From: Enoplolaimus lenunculus
Taxonomy: Eukaryota; Nematoda; Enoplea; Enoplida; Thoracostomopsidae
Assembly: GCA_030248215.1 (NCBI GenBank)
Contig: JASANG010002214.1
Coordinates: 310,001-374,000 of the forward strand
Reading direction: 5' to 3'
Length of the DNA: 64,000 bases
Below, one piece after another: positions 1-11,147 of the stretch. The notes beneath the pieces are model-generated. The model did no database searches. It was given only the letters and a program-made list of their open reading frames with translations, and had not been told where the DNA came from. Numbering within the stretch: the stretch's first letter is position 1; each line of letters starts with the position of its first letter. The position numbers and the translations under genes were made by a program.

Positions 1-436
1 TACCCGGCCTTAGCCGGAGCCGAATAATAAATTCATTCAAATATTAAAACGTAGCTAACAATTTTTTCTTCCGTGGCTTAAGGTATCCAAAGTGTTTGCG
101 CGAAAAAGCTTAGCACCTCACACCGAAGCATATTTCATACCTTAACAACGATTCTATTCCACTGTTCTATGTTTATGAAGCGTTGCGTTCAGTAGCAATA
201 TTTTTTGGCCCATGTTCCTTTTAAGGACATCCAGTTTTCCGTAGGTAGTATAAAAATAGAGGTGGCTATGATTAAGGCTATTATTTTTGCATAGGCATAT
301 ATAGTGGTCCATGTTTTGCACAAAACCACCTAGGAAGGCACATTGGATGTAAGCTTTTTCATCAAATATAGCGATTTTTAGTATAGATAAACTGGAATAA
401 TAAACGGGTACAACTTCTGAATAAATTCTATTTGAG

Positions 437-647
437 ATGTCCAATCGGTCTCGAAGCTTTGAATCCGATCTCGAATACGCTCCAAGCGATGGACGATGTG
501 TGCCGTACTGTTCAAATCAAAATTGTCATAATGCGCCATTACTTGACCGGTATGATCAAGCAAATCTGTTATCGTCTGTCCCAGTTCAAGATACCAACGA
601 CATATATCCCCAAAATCACAGTCCATTCGATGCGTTGATGCTTAAAC
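437..647 (+). CDS. Candidate exon, disordered segment of the PDZ-gene protein
   Basis: Open frame of 70 codons plus one base, beginning just after an AG at 435-436 and ending at a consensus donor (C|GTAAGT, GT at 648). An in-frame stop at 422-424 means the frame cannot extend far upstream. The predicted peptide is polar and Ser/Asn/Asp/Pro-rich, starts MSNRSRSFESDLEY and contains several Cys and His. No domain is recognised. The exon leaves one base (c), and the next candidate exon at 1219 enters needing exactly one base, so the two join as CGC (Arg) with no stop. The first codon is ATG, so this could instead be the first coding exon; the sequence does not decide. Open frames on the opposite strand over 154-626 weaken the call. 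Likely an upstream part of the gene carrying the PDZ exons, which is inference. Confidence 0.5.
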
Positions 648-1218
648 GTAAGTTAACCGTTTGCTGCGAGCATCCATTAAGCTTATATACACGCAATGTT
701 TAATCAGAATTGCGTCGAAACTGCAATATTTCTTTAAATACCGCGGTGGATCGGTTTTCCCGGGGTTCCTCAAGTGTCCGGCGCCCCTACCGTGAAGGGT
801 TAGGGCGTGGTAGCCGCGGCCCGGGGCAGGGATAATTTACACAGCGCAGAATTTTTTAGCGGCGTTGTAGGAAAATTAATTTTTAAGTTCTGGGGCGAAA
901 ATGTTTGTAAGGCGGTGGCGACGTCCATCGCTTTCCCCTCGGTGTTGCGGCTCCAAACTGACCCATCCAAAGGCCCAGCGTTTTAGCGAGAGTTTAAACC
1001 CTATTTTGCATCTGGCAATTCGTAGCCTGTGAAGTCGGTCCAAGGCGAAGAATGACAAGTTGCCTTTTCCATAATGCCCAAAAATTCGCTTAGCTATCCG
1101 ATTGAGACATTCCACAGGACAAAGACCCGAATTGGACAAGGGCTACTAACAAATAACTAGTCGAAAATGCTGATATAGCTAAGCAATTATACCTTCACTG
1201 ATTCGTATTACATTTTAG
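648..1218 (+). other. Intron between the two left candidate exons
   Basis: Runs from GTAAGT at 648 to TTTTAG ending at 1218. It holds a GC-rich patch near 741-830 (cccggggtt, gccgcggcccgggg). An 87-codon open frame on the minus strand at 876-1139 was not recognised as a protein and is not called. Confidence 0.45.
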
Positions 1219-1424
1219 GCGTTTTTGGATTCGATCGTCTCGGATCAGCGAAAAAGTCTCGTTCGCGACCAGCATCAACCGTCACTCCAGCTTCAATTAG
1301 CAGCCATTCTCGCCATGGCAACGGCAAAATCACGTCTAACTCACAGTCGCAGGTTGCGCTGAATTCGGTCAGTTGTTTCGCGTTCGATAGTATTTTCGAT
1401 AGCCTTCACCGATCACACGATCAG
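1219..1424 (+). CDS. Candidate exon, Ser/Arg-rich segment of the PDZ-gene protein
   Basis: Preceded by a good acceptor (ACATTTTAG ending at 1218) and followed by a consensus donor (CAG|GTAAGC, GT at 1425). Only one of the three frames is open across the whole exon. That frame enters needing one base from the previous exon and leaves in phase 0. The peptide begins VFGFDRLGSAKKSRSRPAS, continues with Ser/Thr/Asn-rich sequence (TVTPASISSHSRHGNG) and ends FDSLHRSHDQ. It looks like a basic, disordered linker with possible phosphorylation sites; no domain is recognised. Phase agreement with 437-647 on the left and with a phase-0 acceptor at 46230 on the right supports one transcript. Exons between 1425 and 46145 may have been missed. 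Confidence 0.6.
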
Positions 1425-1477
1425 GTAAGCTGACATGGGTTTTGTGGGTATACGCGGTGTAGATTGTGTATGTGCAG

Positions 1478-1821
1478 CAGGGTGCAACCGGAATTACAAT
1501 TTACCGGAACCGGAAAGTGAAAAATGCATTTCACCAAAAATTTCATTTTAATCTTATTTTTTCTCTATTATTTGTGAAATAACCTTAGTGGAACATAGGT
1601 ATTTTTTTATTTGTTGTATTTTAGATTTTCATCATCGACTGAAGTTATATTCGGAGTACAAGTGGCTTTCAAAAGAGATTCTTAAAAATTAGCAAAGTTA
1701 ACATAACGGCCAAATTATAACACCGGAATTTTTAAATCCGGTAAAACTTTACCGAAACCGGAACCGGAACCGGAAGGCGAAAAAATGCCGGAACCGGAAA
1801 CGGAATTCCGGTTGCACCCTG
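1478..1821. mobile_element. hAT-type MITE with CAGGGTGCAACCGG ends
   Basis: The element begins CAGGGTGCAACCGG and ends CCGGTTGCACCCTG, an exact terminal inverted repeat. It is flanked on both sides by the perfect 8-bp duplication ATGTGCAG (1470-1477 and 1822-1829). An 8-bp target duplication with CA...TG ends is the hAT signature. The interior is AT-rich with CCGGAACCGG clusters near both ends and no coding capacity. Confidence 0.88.
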
Positions 1822-1896
1822 ATGTGCAGAGTTTGGAACGGTAAGACACATATTACATACTCGTACACGTATAGCACCAAACGAAATTATGATATC

Positions 1897-1972
1897 GGCT
1901 GCGTGGTGTAATGGGTAACGCGTTTGACTCGCTCGCATGCGAAACGTCCGAGGTTCCATTCCCGTTGTGGCC
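1897..1972 (+). tRNA. tRNA-like sequence (pseudo-tRNA or SINE head)
   Basis: Exactly 76 nt with tRNA layout. The 7-bp acceptor stem (GGCTGCG with TGTGGCC) pairs fully if G-U pairs are allowed. A 4-bp D stem (GTGT/ACGC) brackets AATGGGTA, matching a polymerase III A box. The B-box-like GGTTCCATTCC sits at the right distance. The anticodon stem is poorly paired and the T stem pairs only in its inner two base pairs, so a working tRNA is unlikely. A tRNA pseudogene or tRNA-derived SINE head fits better; a second copy was not found in this window. Confidence 0.4.
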
Positions 1973-2807
1973 TTATCTTTCGGAGAAACAAGCGCGTGAC
2001 CGTAATTTTAAGCGAGAAAACAGCAACGCTCCTCGAAGACCATTTTGGTTTTTTGTTGAAAATTTGTTGCCTATTTTCTAAAATTTTGTGAAAATTCTCC
2101 TGGAGGCCTTGAAGTATCCCCCCGCCAAAACATACTAGGGTGTAATCTTGCGTCCAACTTGCTACGCTGCACGTAGGTCATTTCCTAGGCGACAAATGAG
2201 TACAATTAATCAACGCAATACTTTTTAACAATTGGGACGAGGAGGGGCGAAATGTTCCAAACATTGTGAACCTTCATGGTTCCAATTGGCACTGGCCCTG
2301 TGGAATCCTTAGTCATTCATCGACTGGAAGATACCATAAATGGAAAAACTTCAAACTTTATTTTCTTCTTTATGTGGTCCTCAGCAACTTTACCAAATAC
2401 AATATTGTACAAACACACGTGGCCCTAGTCACAGTGTTTAGCCTCAACCTTAGGCTTAGATTTAGAAACTGGCTTAACGTTTATCTAAACTTGAGCGTCT
2501 AAGACTCGACTTTATATTTGAGGCAAATTGAGAGAAACCTATTTTTTTCAGCTCATATGTGTACTTATCCTGTATACTGTTCAGAATGTTGGAAATTATT
2601 TCAAGTTTAAAGTTAAAATAGTGTTTAGTACAGAGGAACAGTTGTTGTTTTCAATATGCATTTTCAAATTCTTTTTTGTCGCAATACCAGTTTCGGTCGT
2701 ATATATTGCGGGTGATAATGTGTGAATTCGTAGTATTTACTCATCAAACGGACAATTTCAACAGTAGCTCTAGCTTATCTTTGTCGTTGAGATTGAATAG
2801 TACACGG
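1973..2807. other. Intronic DNA, nothing recognised
   Basis: AT-rich sequence following the tRNA-like unit. Two short open frames (2266-2502 and 2528-2725) have no recognisable protein content. The part just after 1972 could be the body of a SINE, but no homologous copy was seen here. Confidence 0.4.
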
Positions 2808-2980
2808 GCACGTAGCCAAGAGGAGACACTAGGGGGGTGCAGCCACCCTGGATAAATTTTTGCCCCCCCCCCCCCTAGAAAGTTTTCAACATTGCTTGTA
2901 ACTCATTGACAAACGCCTTGAATGCCCCTCCGAAAAATTTTTTAGCCTCCCCTAGCAAGGTGAGCTGGCTACGGGCATGG
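2808..2980. mobile_element. hAT-type MITE, CAGGCCCGTAGCC family
   Basis: Degenerate left end (acgggcacgtagccaagag) and right end (gagctggctacgggca) match the family's inverted repeat. The interior has the family hallmarks: cttgctagg-like sequence next to an end and a central gcttgtaactcattga segment (antisense cttacaagcaaggttg). A poly-C run sits at about 2866-2874. No clear target duplication remains, so this is an older copy. Confidence 0.7.
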
Positions 2981-3517
2981 TCGTTAAGGTTGAATACATT
3001 TATTTACGCAAAAATTGAGCGATGTACAGCTGTGATATAATATTTTAATGAATCGCATTTCGACTGTTACGTGGAATATGTTCTGTAAGCAGCATTTTTT
3101 AGCTGTAATATAACCACTTGTAGTTTGTCTCCCATAGCGCCGAAATTTTCAGACCTTAACACAACTTTGGTTTGAAATTAGGCTTAGGATTAAATTTAGG
3201 CTTAAACTTTGCTGAGGATCGTCGTTTATTACGTTTCAAAGCTTGAAAAATCAAGTCAAACCAACTGAGTATTAAAACTGGTGAAATTTATTTAGAACCC
3301 AAGTGTTGGTTAAATTAACTAAAATAGTTTAAATAATCGATAAACTGAAATCTGTTGTACGTTTTCGTCCGTTGTTCAACAGCTGAAATTTCGAATTTTT
3401 TATGGTCTAATAATATGTCATTGTACGCTTTTGACGTGCGTACACGTACGATTGTAGAATTGGTAAGTACAATATCATATTATCATTAGAGCTTGTTTGT
3501 GTTTGGTAGCATTTTCA

Positions 3518-3562
<45 letters not shown>

Positions 3563-4554
3563 GCTATTATTATTATTATTATTCAATCCCAACTGGTCAT
3601 TTAAACTGTCCGTGATTGCAATGATAATCGGTGGCGCTTAGCGCACGGTCGAAAAACTAATTGTTTAACAAATAAAAACTATAAAATTCCTTGTACTCTT
3701 ATAATCAAAAAATAATCCTCAAATCCCTTCAAGAAAAAACTGCTCGGGCCAAACTGTGACATTTCAACTTGTTCATTTAGTCAAAACATGACAAGTTTTT
3801 TGTTGAGAATTTTATTTAATTTGACAACATTGCATGTGTGATACACTGAGACAAACAACAGTATACTGTACTAAAAAATTTGAACCCAAGAACGTTTGTC
3901 AGCGGAAAAAACAGTACCTACTTAAATATTAGTTGTATGGATGCAAAAATTAGCTGAATTATTAGCGATAGTTTAGTGAAACGGCAAGCTTACGTGACAG
4001 AAATGGATTCAGATTGGAATGCGTGGTGGCTCCCTGGCGGTCCCATCTGGCAACGCCCGAAACAAAAGCAACTCTGTTGTTTACTCTCAGTGATCAATTA
4101 AAATTTACTTGTTTGTGTCAATTTTGTCCTTGGGCGTCCGAGAAATACCCTATCGTTTAAGTTGTATCAGCATTTTAACAACACAACAAAAGGTTGTGAC
4201 CGACTTTTTTTACTATGAAAAATTTGTTCCGTTCAACTGAGAGAAGAATAATTTTTGTTGTTTGGCGAAAACTTGGCGGTGATTTTTGTGAAATTTGTTA
4301 CAATTTTCATTTTAAACATTGAAAACGTAATTTTGTCAAATACGTTGCGTGTCAAATTGCAACCTTTTGTCAGCAATTTTTTTCAATGTATTTTGTCATT
4401 TTGCGTCAGTGACGTTTTAGTAATCGTTTATGACATATATTTAAAGAAAAAAATGTATTATTATTTTTTAAGTTTTTATTGTGGTTTAATAAACAAATGC
4501 GTTCTGGTACACTTTCCTCATTGCATTTAAGTTCAAAGCTTATACTCAGACTAA
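2981..4554. other. Intronic DNA with an ATT microsatellite
   Basis: AT-rich sequence. The clear feature is an (ATT)n trinucleotide run at about 3518-3584 with one interruption (TTGC). A short open frame at 4255-4530 is Phe/Val/Leu-rich, as expected from AT-rich noncoding DNA, and is not called. Confidence 0.5.
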
Positions 4555-4778
4555 GAGTTACGCTATCCTTGACGTCCGACGCCGTCAGTCGCTATGCGTT
4601 AACCGTACGGCGCGCCGTCCATCAGCGTTCGTCACCCGTGCAGTACCGTCCGTCACCGTCCGTCACCGTCCGTCACCGTACGTTATTGTACGTGACTTAC
4701 TTGCGTACGATACCGCACGGTGACGGACGGTGCTGCACGGTGACGCGCGGCGCCGGACGGACAAGTATAGCGCATCCC
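4555..4778. mobile_element. MITE with GGGTTGCGCTATAC-type ends, copy 1
   Basis: Left end gagttacgctatccttgacg and right end acaagtatagcgcatccc form an imperfect inverted repeat. The interior is a GC-rich, self-complementary tract made of CCGTCCGTCACCGT-like units on the left and their complement on the right, so the whole unit can fold. The flanks are TAA and TTA, in line with a 3-bp PIF/Harbinger-type target duplication; that assignment is tentative. Confidence 0.72.
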
Positions 4779-5491
4779 TTAGGTGTAGATAAATGGCAAA
4801 TTTAATTAGCAAACAATACGTGGACAATAACCCCTAATTACTTATTTCTTCTTGTATCTTAAGAACAACCTTTCATGTTTCTATTTATATTTTACGCAAT
4901 ACACCCTAGTATTAGTAACATTGTTTCATCTGTTATCCAAAAAAAAATAAATTTTAGCTTAATTGTTACAAGCATAGCATACCATTGAACTCAAAGGCCA
5001 TCTTTAAACAAAATCGTGTCACTCAGTTTATAGGCCAATATTATCAGACGGCAAATATTTAAAATAAATAGAGCATTTCAAGTTGCCTATAATTCATTAA
5101 ACGTTGTGCGAAATTTTAAAAATTTGAAATCACTTTACGTTTCAATTGTAAGTTTGATACCAACATGCGATATTTGCTATTATTTAAGTAGATGCTTTTG
5201 CAATGTGGTTATCCTATAAACGGCTTTTTACAATTAAATACTGTCTCACAAGACCTACATGCATTTGAAATAGGGTCATATAGCCTAGTTTATGATGCAA
5301 ACGGAACGATTACGTTGTGTAAAATTTTCAAAAGCTATGGAAGGACTTGTATTTACAACTGAAAAAGTTCTTGAAACCCGTGGACAAAAATTACATAAGG
5401 ATGGGATCCATTTCGTGAGCCAATACAGCCTTGTTACGCACTTGATTGAATGAAAGTTGTTTTTGTTTACGTTTAAGAATAATAAGTATAA

Positions 5492-6020
5492 GGGTTGCGT
5501 TATACTTTTGTTGACGTATCGGCGCCGTGCGTCACCTGTACGACGCTGTCCGTTACTGTGCGTCACCCGTGCGGTGCCGTCCGTCACTGTCCGTCACCCG
5601 TACGGTGACGTCCTTCACCGTGCGTCACCAGTACAGCACTGTCCGTCACCATGCAGTATCGTACGCAATAACTAACGTACGATAGGCCATGGTGCGAACG
5701 TTGACGTATGGCACCGTACGGGTGACGACGCACGGAGACGGACGGCACCGTACGGGTGACGCATAGTGACGGACGGCGCCGAACGGGTGACGCACAGTGA
5801 CGGACGGCGCCGAACGGGTGACGCACATTGACGGACGGCGCCGAACGGGTGACGCACAGTGACGGACGGCGCCGAACGCGTGACGCACATTGACGGACGG
5901 CGCCGAACGGGTGACGCACAGTGACGGACGGCGCCGAACGGGTGACGCACAGTGACGGACGGCGCCAAACGGGTGACGCACAGTGACGGACGGCGCCGAA
6001 CGTCAAGTATTGCGCATCCC
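5492..6020. mobile_element. MITE with GGGTTGCGCTATAC-type ends, copy 2 (expanded)
   Basis: Begins gggttgcgttatacttttg and ends aagtattgcgcatccc, matching copy 1. It is longer than its relatives because the right part carries a tandem array (annotated separately). The left part consists of CGTCACCCGTACGG-like units complementary to the right part. Sequence between 4779 and 5491 is AT-rich with nothing recognised. Confidence 0.75.
5756..6003. repeat. 31-bp tandem array inside a MITE (about 8 units)
   Basis: Unit GTGACGCACAGTGACGGACG followed by GCGCCGAACGG, repeated head to tail eight times with few substitutions (AGT/ATT variants alternate in part). Because 31 is not a multiple of three, all minus-strand frames stay open and give false repeats such as RRPSLCVTRSAPSV. 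It lies wholly within the MITE and appears to be an internal expansion. Confidence 0.9.
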
Positions 6021-6959
6021 AAATATGCAAAAAACTGCAGACAAAAGCCTGCAATGTTGTGGACCTCATGAAGGTTCTTAGTGTACTTTCGGATCAATAT
6101 CTGTTCAAAAGAAACTGGTTTAGTTTGCAAAACTGTACTAAAACATTTTAATTGGCTAAAAAATATAATGATTGCTTCTAGTAAAAGATTGTTATTACGC
6201 AATTTAATTTAAGAACCGTTTCGTTGAGTTAACCGCATATCTGAAATGAAATTGAAATAATTGTTCAAGTTCCAGCGTTTACATCGTCGTTTTATTTGCA
6301 CCTGAATCTTCGCATGTTTCAAAATGTGAAATTTGCGAAAAGTAGTGTATTTCAAATAGAATTATCAAAACATCACAGCGCGTACGCAAAATATGGTGGA
6401 TCATGCGTAACGCTTAATACGGTGTCATTTTGACGTTTGTTTACAAATTTCGGGGTCACACATATTCAGATATCCCAATTGCGTCCCACAGCCTTGATGT
6501 TTACAATTCAATCATCAGTGTCGAGCGGCTTTTCAACGTTGCGATTATAATTAAAATCTGAAAGGAAACGCTGTAAAGACGATAAACGCCAATATTCAAG
6601 CTTAATTGCATAATTGACCGCACGTATTTTAACTCAACGCGAATTTAATAACAGTAACATTCGTTTTTAGACTATTGATTTGTTACACCTGCGTTTTGCG
6701 TTCAAAAATTACGTGGATCATAATTTGATTTGTGCGGCAACTTCAGAAGACCAGAAAGGCACCGCCCACCCCCCTTTTTGAACATCTTCACCACATTTGC
6801 CGAATAGGTTTTCGATACTGTTGAAAGGGAATCTAAGTTAAGCGAAATATTACTAATAGTTAATCTAGAAATCTGTTAAAGTCTTTTATATTAACAATTC
6901 ATGTTTCTGAAATTTAGGCATTCGATTGAGTAAAACTTTGGAAGTTTTATATAAAGTTT
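6021..6959. other. Intronic DNA, nothing recognised
   Basis: AT-rich sequence without an open frame or repeat that could be identified. Confidence 0.4.
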
Positions 6960-7110
6960 GGCCAATGTTACTTTTAGGAGCGTAACAGTAGATTAAGCGT
7001 ATTCCTCAGCCTATAAAGCCTTAGCCTAAGCAAAAAAATGTAATCTAGAATCAAAACCTACATTTTGTAGACCCTCCAGAATCCTGGACGCCTCTTAAAG
7101 TAACACGGGC
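6960..7110. mobile_element. GGCC-ended MITE with TTAGGC-like core, family 2
   Basis: Starts ggccaatgttacttttagg and ends ccttaaagtaac-type sequence (cctcttaaagtaacacgggc). The interior has cctaagc hexamer units and the family motif aaaaatgtaatctagaatc. The flanks ataaagttt and gtcaagttt are a decayed target duplication. Confidence 0.75.
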
Positions 7111-7650
7111 GTCAAGTTTCACAAAACAAAGCTTATTAAAACAGTTATCAGCCATGGTGCGTATTAAATTCCGAGTCAATTTAGAATTCACATTAAATCA
7201 TCGTCTATTTTTGTAATATTTTGCAAACGTTACTGGCTTGAAAAGTATCAACCAAACATGGCAGTACATTCTGGATCAGGTTGTGTCTAGGACGTTCCAA
7301 TAACCAGTTAATAGAAATTGGCTAATTATTTGTTTTGTATTAGGTTACTCTAAAACAAGCGTTATTTGAACTTTGGTCTGGTTCAAGTCAAGCGACGCCT
7401 GTACTCTTGCAACTGCTCATCTGTCTGGGCCCACTTATAACAGCTAAAATGTGAATGGTCTGGTTTGGGCCATTGTGAGTCAATAATTGCATACTGTTTC
7501 AAAGGGTTCTACTGCGATCCTAATTAGCCGCTAGCACGGTGAGGAAAGTAAACGTTTTAAGCGTTACTTTGTCTCTGTATGTATGAACATCTCGAAAAAT
7601 ACTAAATTTAGTTTTAAAGAATACTTAAGACTGTTAAATATGATCGTTAG

Positions 7651-7822
7651 GGCCCATGCTACTGTAAGGGACGTCCTGGTTTCTGGTGGGTCTCTAAATA
7701 GTAGTTTTAGATTCTAGATTACATTTTTTTGCTTAGGCTTAGGGATTCATTTTTGCAACGCTTAGGCTTAGGCTTAGGAATGCGCTTAATCTACAGTTAC
7801 GCCCGTTAAAGTAACATTGTCC
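7651..7822. mobile_element. GGCC-ended MITE with TTAGGC-like core, family 2
   Basis: Begins ggcccatgctactgtaagg, with tctggtgggtct and agattctagattacattt inside, two blocks of gcttaggctta units, and the end gttaaagtaacattgtcc. Flanks atcgtta(g) and atagttaa suggest a decayed 8-bp duplication. Confidence 0.8.
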
Positions 7823-9178
7823 ATAGTTAAAAAAGGTATTCTATCGGGTTTTTATTAAGATATGTCAACTAATCCTGCATAGCCAATGATTGATTACTTG
7901 ATTGTTTTTGACAGGCAGACCGAGTTGTGAAAAGGCGAACATTTTTCTCATGCAAAAGGGCTGTATTATGGTTGAATAATTAAGTATTTATAGAGCCATG
8001 ATTTTAGTTGTTGTTTCTCGATGCCTTCCCCACCAATGAAAACTTTTGGCTACGCCATGGTTCCTGTGGCCAGTTATACTCTGACAACGATCCCACTTTC
8101 CAAAGACAACAAAAAATGAACGAGTATAACGGGAATAGCTTGTGCTCAAATTTTTCTAAAACGTGGGGCTGTCTACAGCAGTACTGCCGGGACAGTAGGA
8201 CAGTCGGGACAGCCGGAACAGCATAACAGCTGCGACAGCGGGAACAGTTTTTGCCGGTTGTACATTTCGCGTTCCATGAGTTTAAGCTCATTCATCGTTT
8301 GAAATTTTAAATTAATTTAAAGTATAAATTTAACACCAATGCTCGTTCGCATGTACACTGGGCGCTGTTTTCACATTCCAATCACGACTACAATTCACAA
8401 TGTTGTACACATGCAGAGAGTGACCTTAAATTGCAATACTAACGAAATATTTGCAGTATCACATACGAATGTGTTATATTTCATGATTTTCAACGCATTT
8501 GCATTGCTGACTGTGTTATTTAGTAATATTCACGTTTTAAACGACACTTTACTTTAATGAAATTTATGCCTTTGTACGGTTTAATTCATTGATTTTCACC
8601 CCACCGTTCGTGTATTTTGCGTTAAACAAGCACAGAATATCTACATTCTCACGCACTGGATTAAGAGCCATTCCTGGTGTTTAGCATGATACAGGATTGA
8701 TTGTACTGTAAGGTTGTGTCGAATTAAGCCTAACAATTATTTACAATGAGTTTAATGTTTTCTAGAAGCTGGAATTAAGTCTAAGATCAGTTTGAAGTGA
8801 TATATTTTTGTTGCTAGGGTGTCGCGATTGACTGATTCCCCCTATTTCCACACGGCTTCGACGTCTATATATTCTCTCGTGTTCACATGGATAAGACAAT
8901 TAATCTATTTCAAAAATTTGAATGCCATTTTAAGGTAAATTTTAAACTGTGGCCGATTTAATTGATACGGTTTAATATTTACTCGATTTGCGAGTATAAT
9001 TTCGTTTTAGTATGCTTTTGTTACGGTTTTGTTGATGCGAATTTACGATTTCGCTGATTTTACCACGTATGTTTTACTGTTTTTTACTGTTGAATTATAA
9101 GTAAAGTTTAAAATTTAGAAACTTTGTCAATTCCGGCGTTATACGAACTTATGGTTCAAAGAAAACCAAACGTACAAC
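7823..9178. other. Intronic DNA, nothing firm
   Basis: Contains a short tandem stretch of GGGACAG/CGGACAG-like units at about 8188-8247 and overlapping open frames on both strands at 8004-8291 with no recognised protein. The rest is AT-rich unique sequence. Confidence 0.4.
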
Positions 9179-9418
9179 GGGACCATGTAAAGATCCTACG
9201 TGGAACGTTGTTCTGTGGGACTGTTATAGAGTAAACATAAGCTTTACTGTTTTTTTGTACTGTTGAATTATAAGTAAACTTCAAAATTTAGAAACTGTTA
9301 AAATTAAGCTTTAGGCTATTTTTTGCTTAGGTTTAAGCGTAAGTATAAGGTCTATTCTTACGCTTAGGCTTAGAAATATGCTTATACTACTGTTAGCGCC
9401 CTGTTCTGAACATTGGCC
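9179..9418. mobile_element. GGCC-ended MITE with TTAGGC-like core, family 1
   Basis: Left end ggaccatgtaaagatcc and right end ctgttctgaacattggcc match family 1. The core has gcttaggtttaag and cgcttaggcttag units. The family motif gtgggact is present. Extra sequence splits the left half. Confidence 0.7.
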
Positions 9419-9617
9419 CGCAAACATTTGCATCGTAAAAGTAAACTCTATCGGGTGCAGTACAGAAATTCGCAATATAAATTTGAAAGGGTTGATTTTT
9501 AAATACCATATTTCTTAAGGATGTAGCGCTGTCGTCTATTATAGCGTTGGACCTAACACTTGTACATTTCATCAAACATATAACTTCCATGCCGCTGAGA
9601 AATTTAGTTAATATTGT

Positions 9618-10107
9618 ACTGTAGTGACCCGTATAAGAGGGGGTAATCAGAGGGATTTCCAATTTGAGTCCCAATCAATCGGAGTCCGTATCCGTAATAA
9701 GAGTCCATAAATGCCAATTATTCATAATTGTGAGAAGTCCGTATCCCTAATAAGAGCCCGTAAGCGGATAGAGCCCCTTAACCCTAATTAGAGTCCATAA
9801 ATTTCAATTATCACTAACTGTAGGGCATAAATGATTCCAGGACCAAATAAAGTTGAGTTCGAAACTTTAAAGCGGACTTAAGTTTTGAAAGTAACAGTCC
9901 AAAGTATAATCTTGCAACCAAGCTTTTGATGCGACGCAAAAAATGTTTATTTCAACGAATAGCTGCAATACCGGATATATATCAGTGGCGAAGGGTGGCG
10001 GAGGGCTGGTTGGAAATAAATAATAGTCCGTAACCAAATAACAGGAGGGCACCCTGTGGAGAAGCCAAATAAATGTCAGTCGCCCCTCTTATTCGGGTCA
10101 CTACAGT
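9618..10107. mobile_element. TA-flanked MITE with CTGTAGTGACCC ends
   Basis: Left end ctgtagtgacccgtataag and right end cttattcgggtcactacag are inverted repeats of about 20 bp, flanked by TA on both sides as for Tc1/mariner-type insertions. The interior repeats the phrase 'taataagagtccgta/ataa' several times and has no coding capacity. It is the fullest copy of a family whose ends recur at 23401, 35009 and in the 62-63 kb array. Confidence 0.82.
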
Positions 10108-10157
10108 ATAGGGTATAGATGCATTTCTTAAAAACAACTCAACAAAACCTACAATCG

Positions 10158-11000
10158 AACTAGAAAAAATTGCTCAGCACTTGAGTAGCATGGGATATGC
10201 TTCATATTCCTATGAAAAGGATAGTAACTAGACCAGCACATTCGTTCGATGTAACCTGGAAAAATATTAAGAAACAATGGCGTCCAAAATCATGTTGACT
10301 ATTAATTCTTCTGAAACATATTGCGGATAGCAAATCTATTTTTATGTTGAAAGTTTTTGGCAGATTTATTAGGCATTTTATGAAATTTCTTAGATAATGG
10401 CTGGGTTACAGAGACATGGCTGAAGTAGAGCGATGTTTGCTTTTGCCAGATTAGTCGATGCTGCCAGAATACGGTGAGAATTTCAGCCTCTAGTCGTGGC
10501 TATGCAGTGAAACAAATAACTCGGTAGACCTGTAAACTTGTTTGTTTGTCGCTAAGGTTAAAAGTCGGCTAAAGTAAAGACTCGTTTTTAAAGCATCAAT
10601 TGCGAGTCATTTTGTGACAACGCCTTGTTTGAGAAAGTATCTAAAACAAAATTGTTCATCAATACTCTAACTCACCAATTATGTTGCCATACAGTGTTCT
10701 TATGAAATTCAATTAACTATGTTAATAGAGAGCCAAAGGTGAGTTTAGTACGTTCTTGTGGAAAACTTCAACACACATTTTAAGCAAAACATTTGTTTCT
10801 TACAAAAAGAAAATTACAGAAATTTCGCTATCCGCAATATGTTTCAGAAGAATTAATAGTCAACATGATTTTGGACGCCATTGTTTCTTAATATTTTTCC
10901 AGGTTACATCGAACGAATGTGCTGGTCTAGTTACTATCCTTTTAATAGGAATATGAAGCATATTCCATGCTGCTCAAGTGCTGAGCAATTTTTTCTAGTT
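10158..11000. mobile_element. Foldback element with about 175-bp inverted arms
   Basis: The arm at about 10158-10334 (aactagaaaaaattgctcag ... attgcggatagcaaa) recurs in reverse complement at about 10822-11000 (tttcgctatccgcaatatg ... gcaattttttctagtt). Similarity is very high over the full arm length, and the spacer of about 490 bp is AT-rich with no gene. This is the structure of a foldback or long-TIR non-autonomous DNA transposon. A target duplication was not evident. Confidence 0.85.
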
Positions 11001-11147
11001 TCAACCGCTTTACCAAGCTGCTGATTAATCCATCAATCTGAACAATGAAAAATAAGAAGACTGTTTAAACTAAATACAGAGTTTCAATAAATCGTTTGCA
11101 TGACAGAAACTTTTATCCTGACAACAAGCGCCTAACCAACGTATTTG

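Noticed and set aside
154-626. Minus-strand frames over the first candidate exon (for example RLERIRDRIQSFETDW)
   Set aside because: The + frame has a consensus donor and joins the next candidate exon in phase; the minus frames have no splice context. Not fully excluded.
5584-6202. Minus-strand frames with RRPSLCVTRSAPSV repeats
   Set aside because: Three frames are open at once because a 31-bp stop-free unit is repeated; it lies inside a MITE.
8004-8291. Overlapping frames of 95 and 72 codons, Cys-rich
   Set aside because: No recognised motif, no splice support, and part is a short tandem GGACAG repeat.
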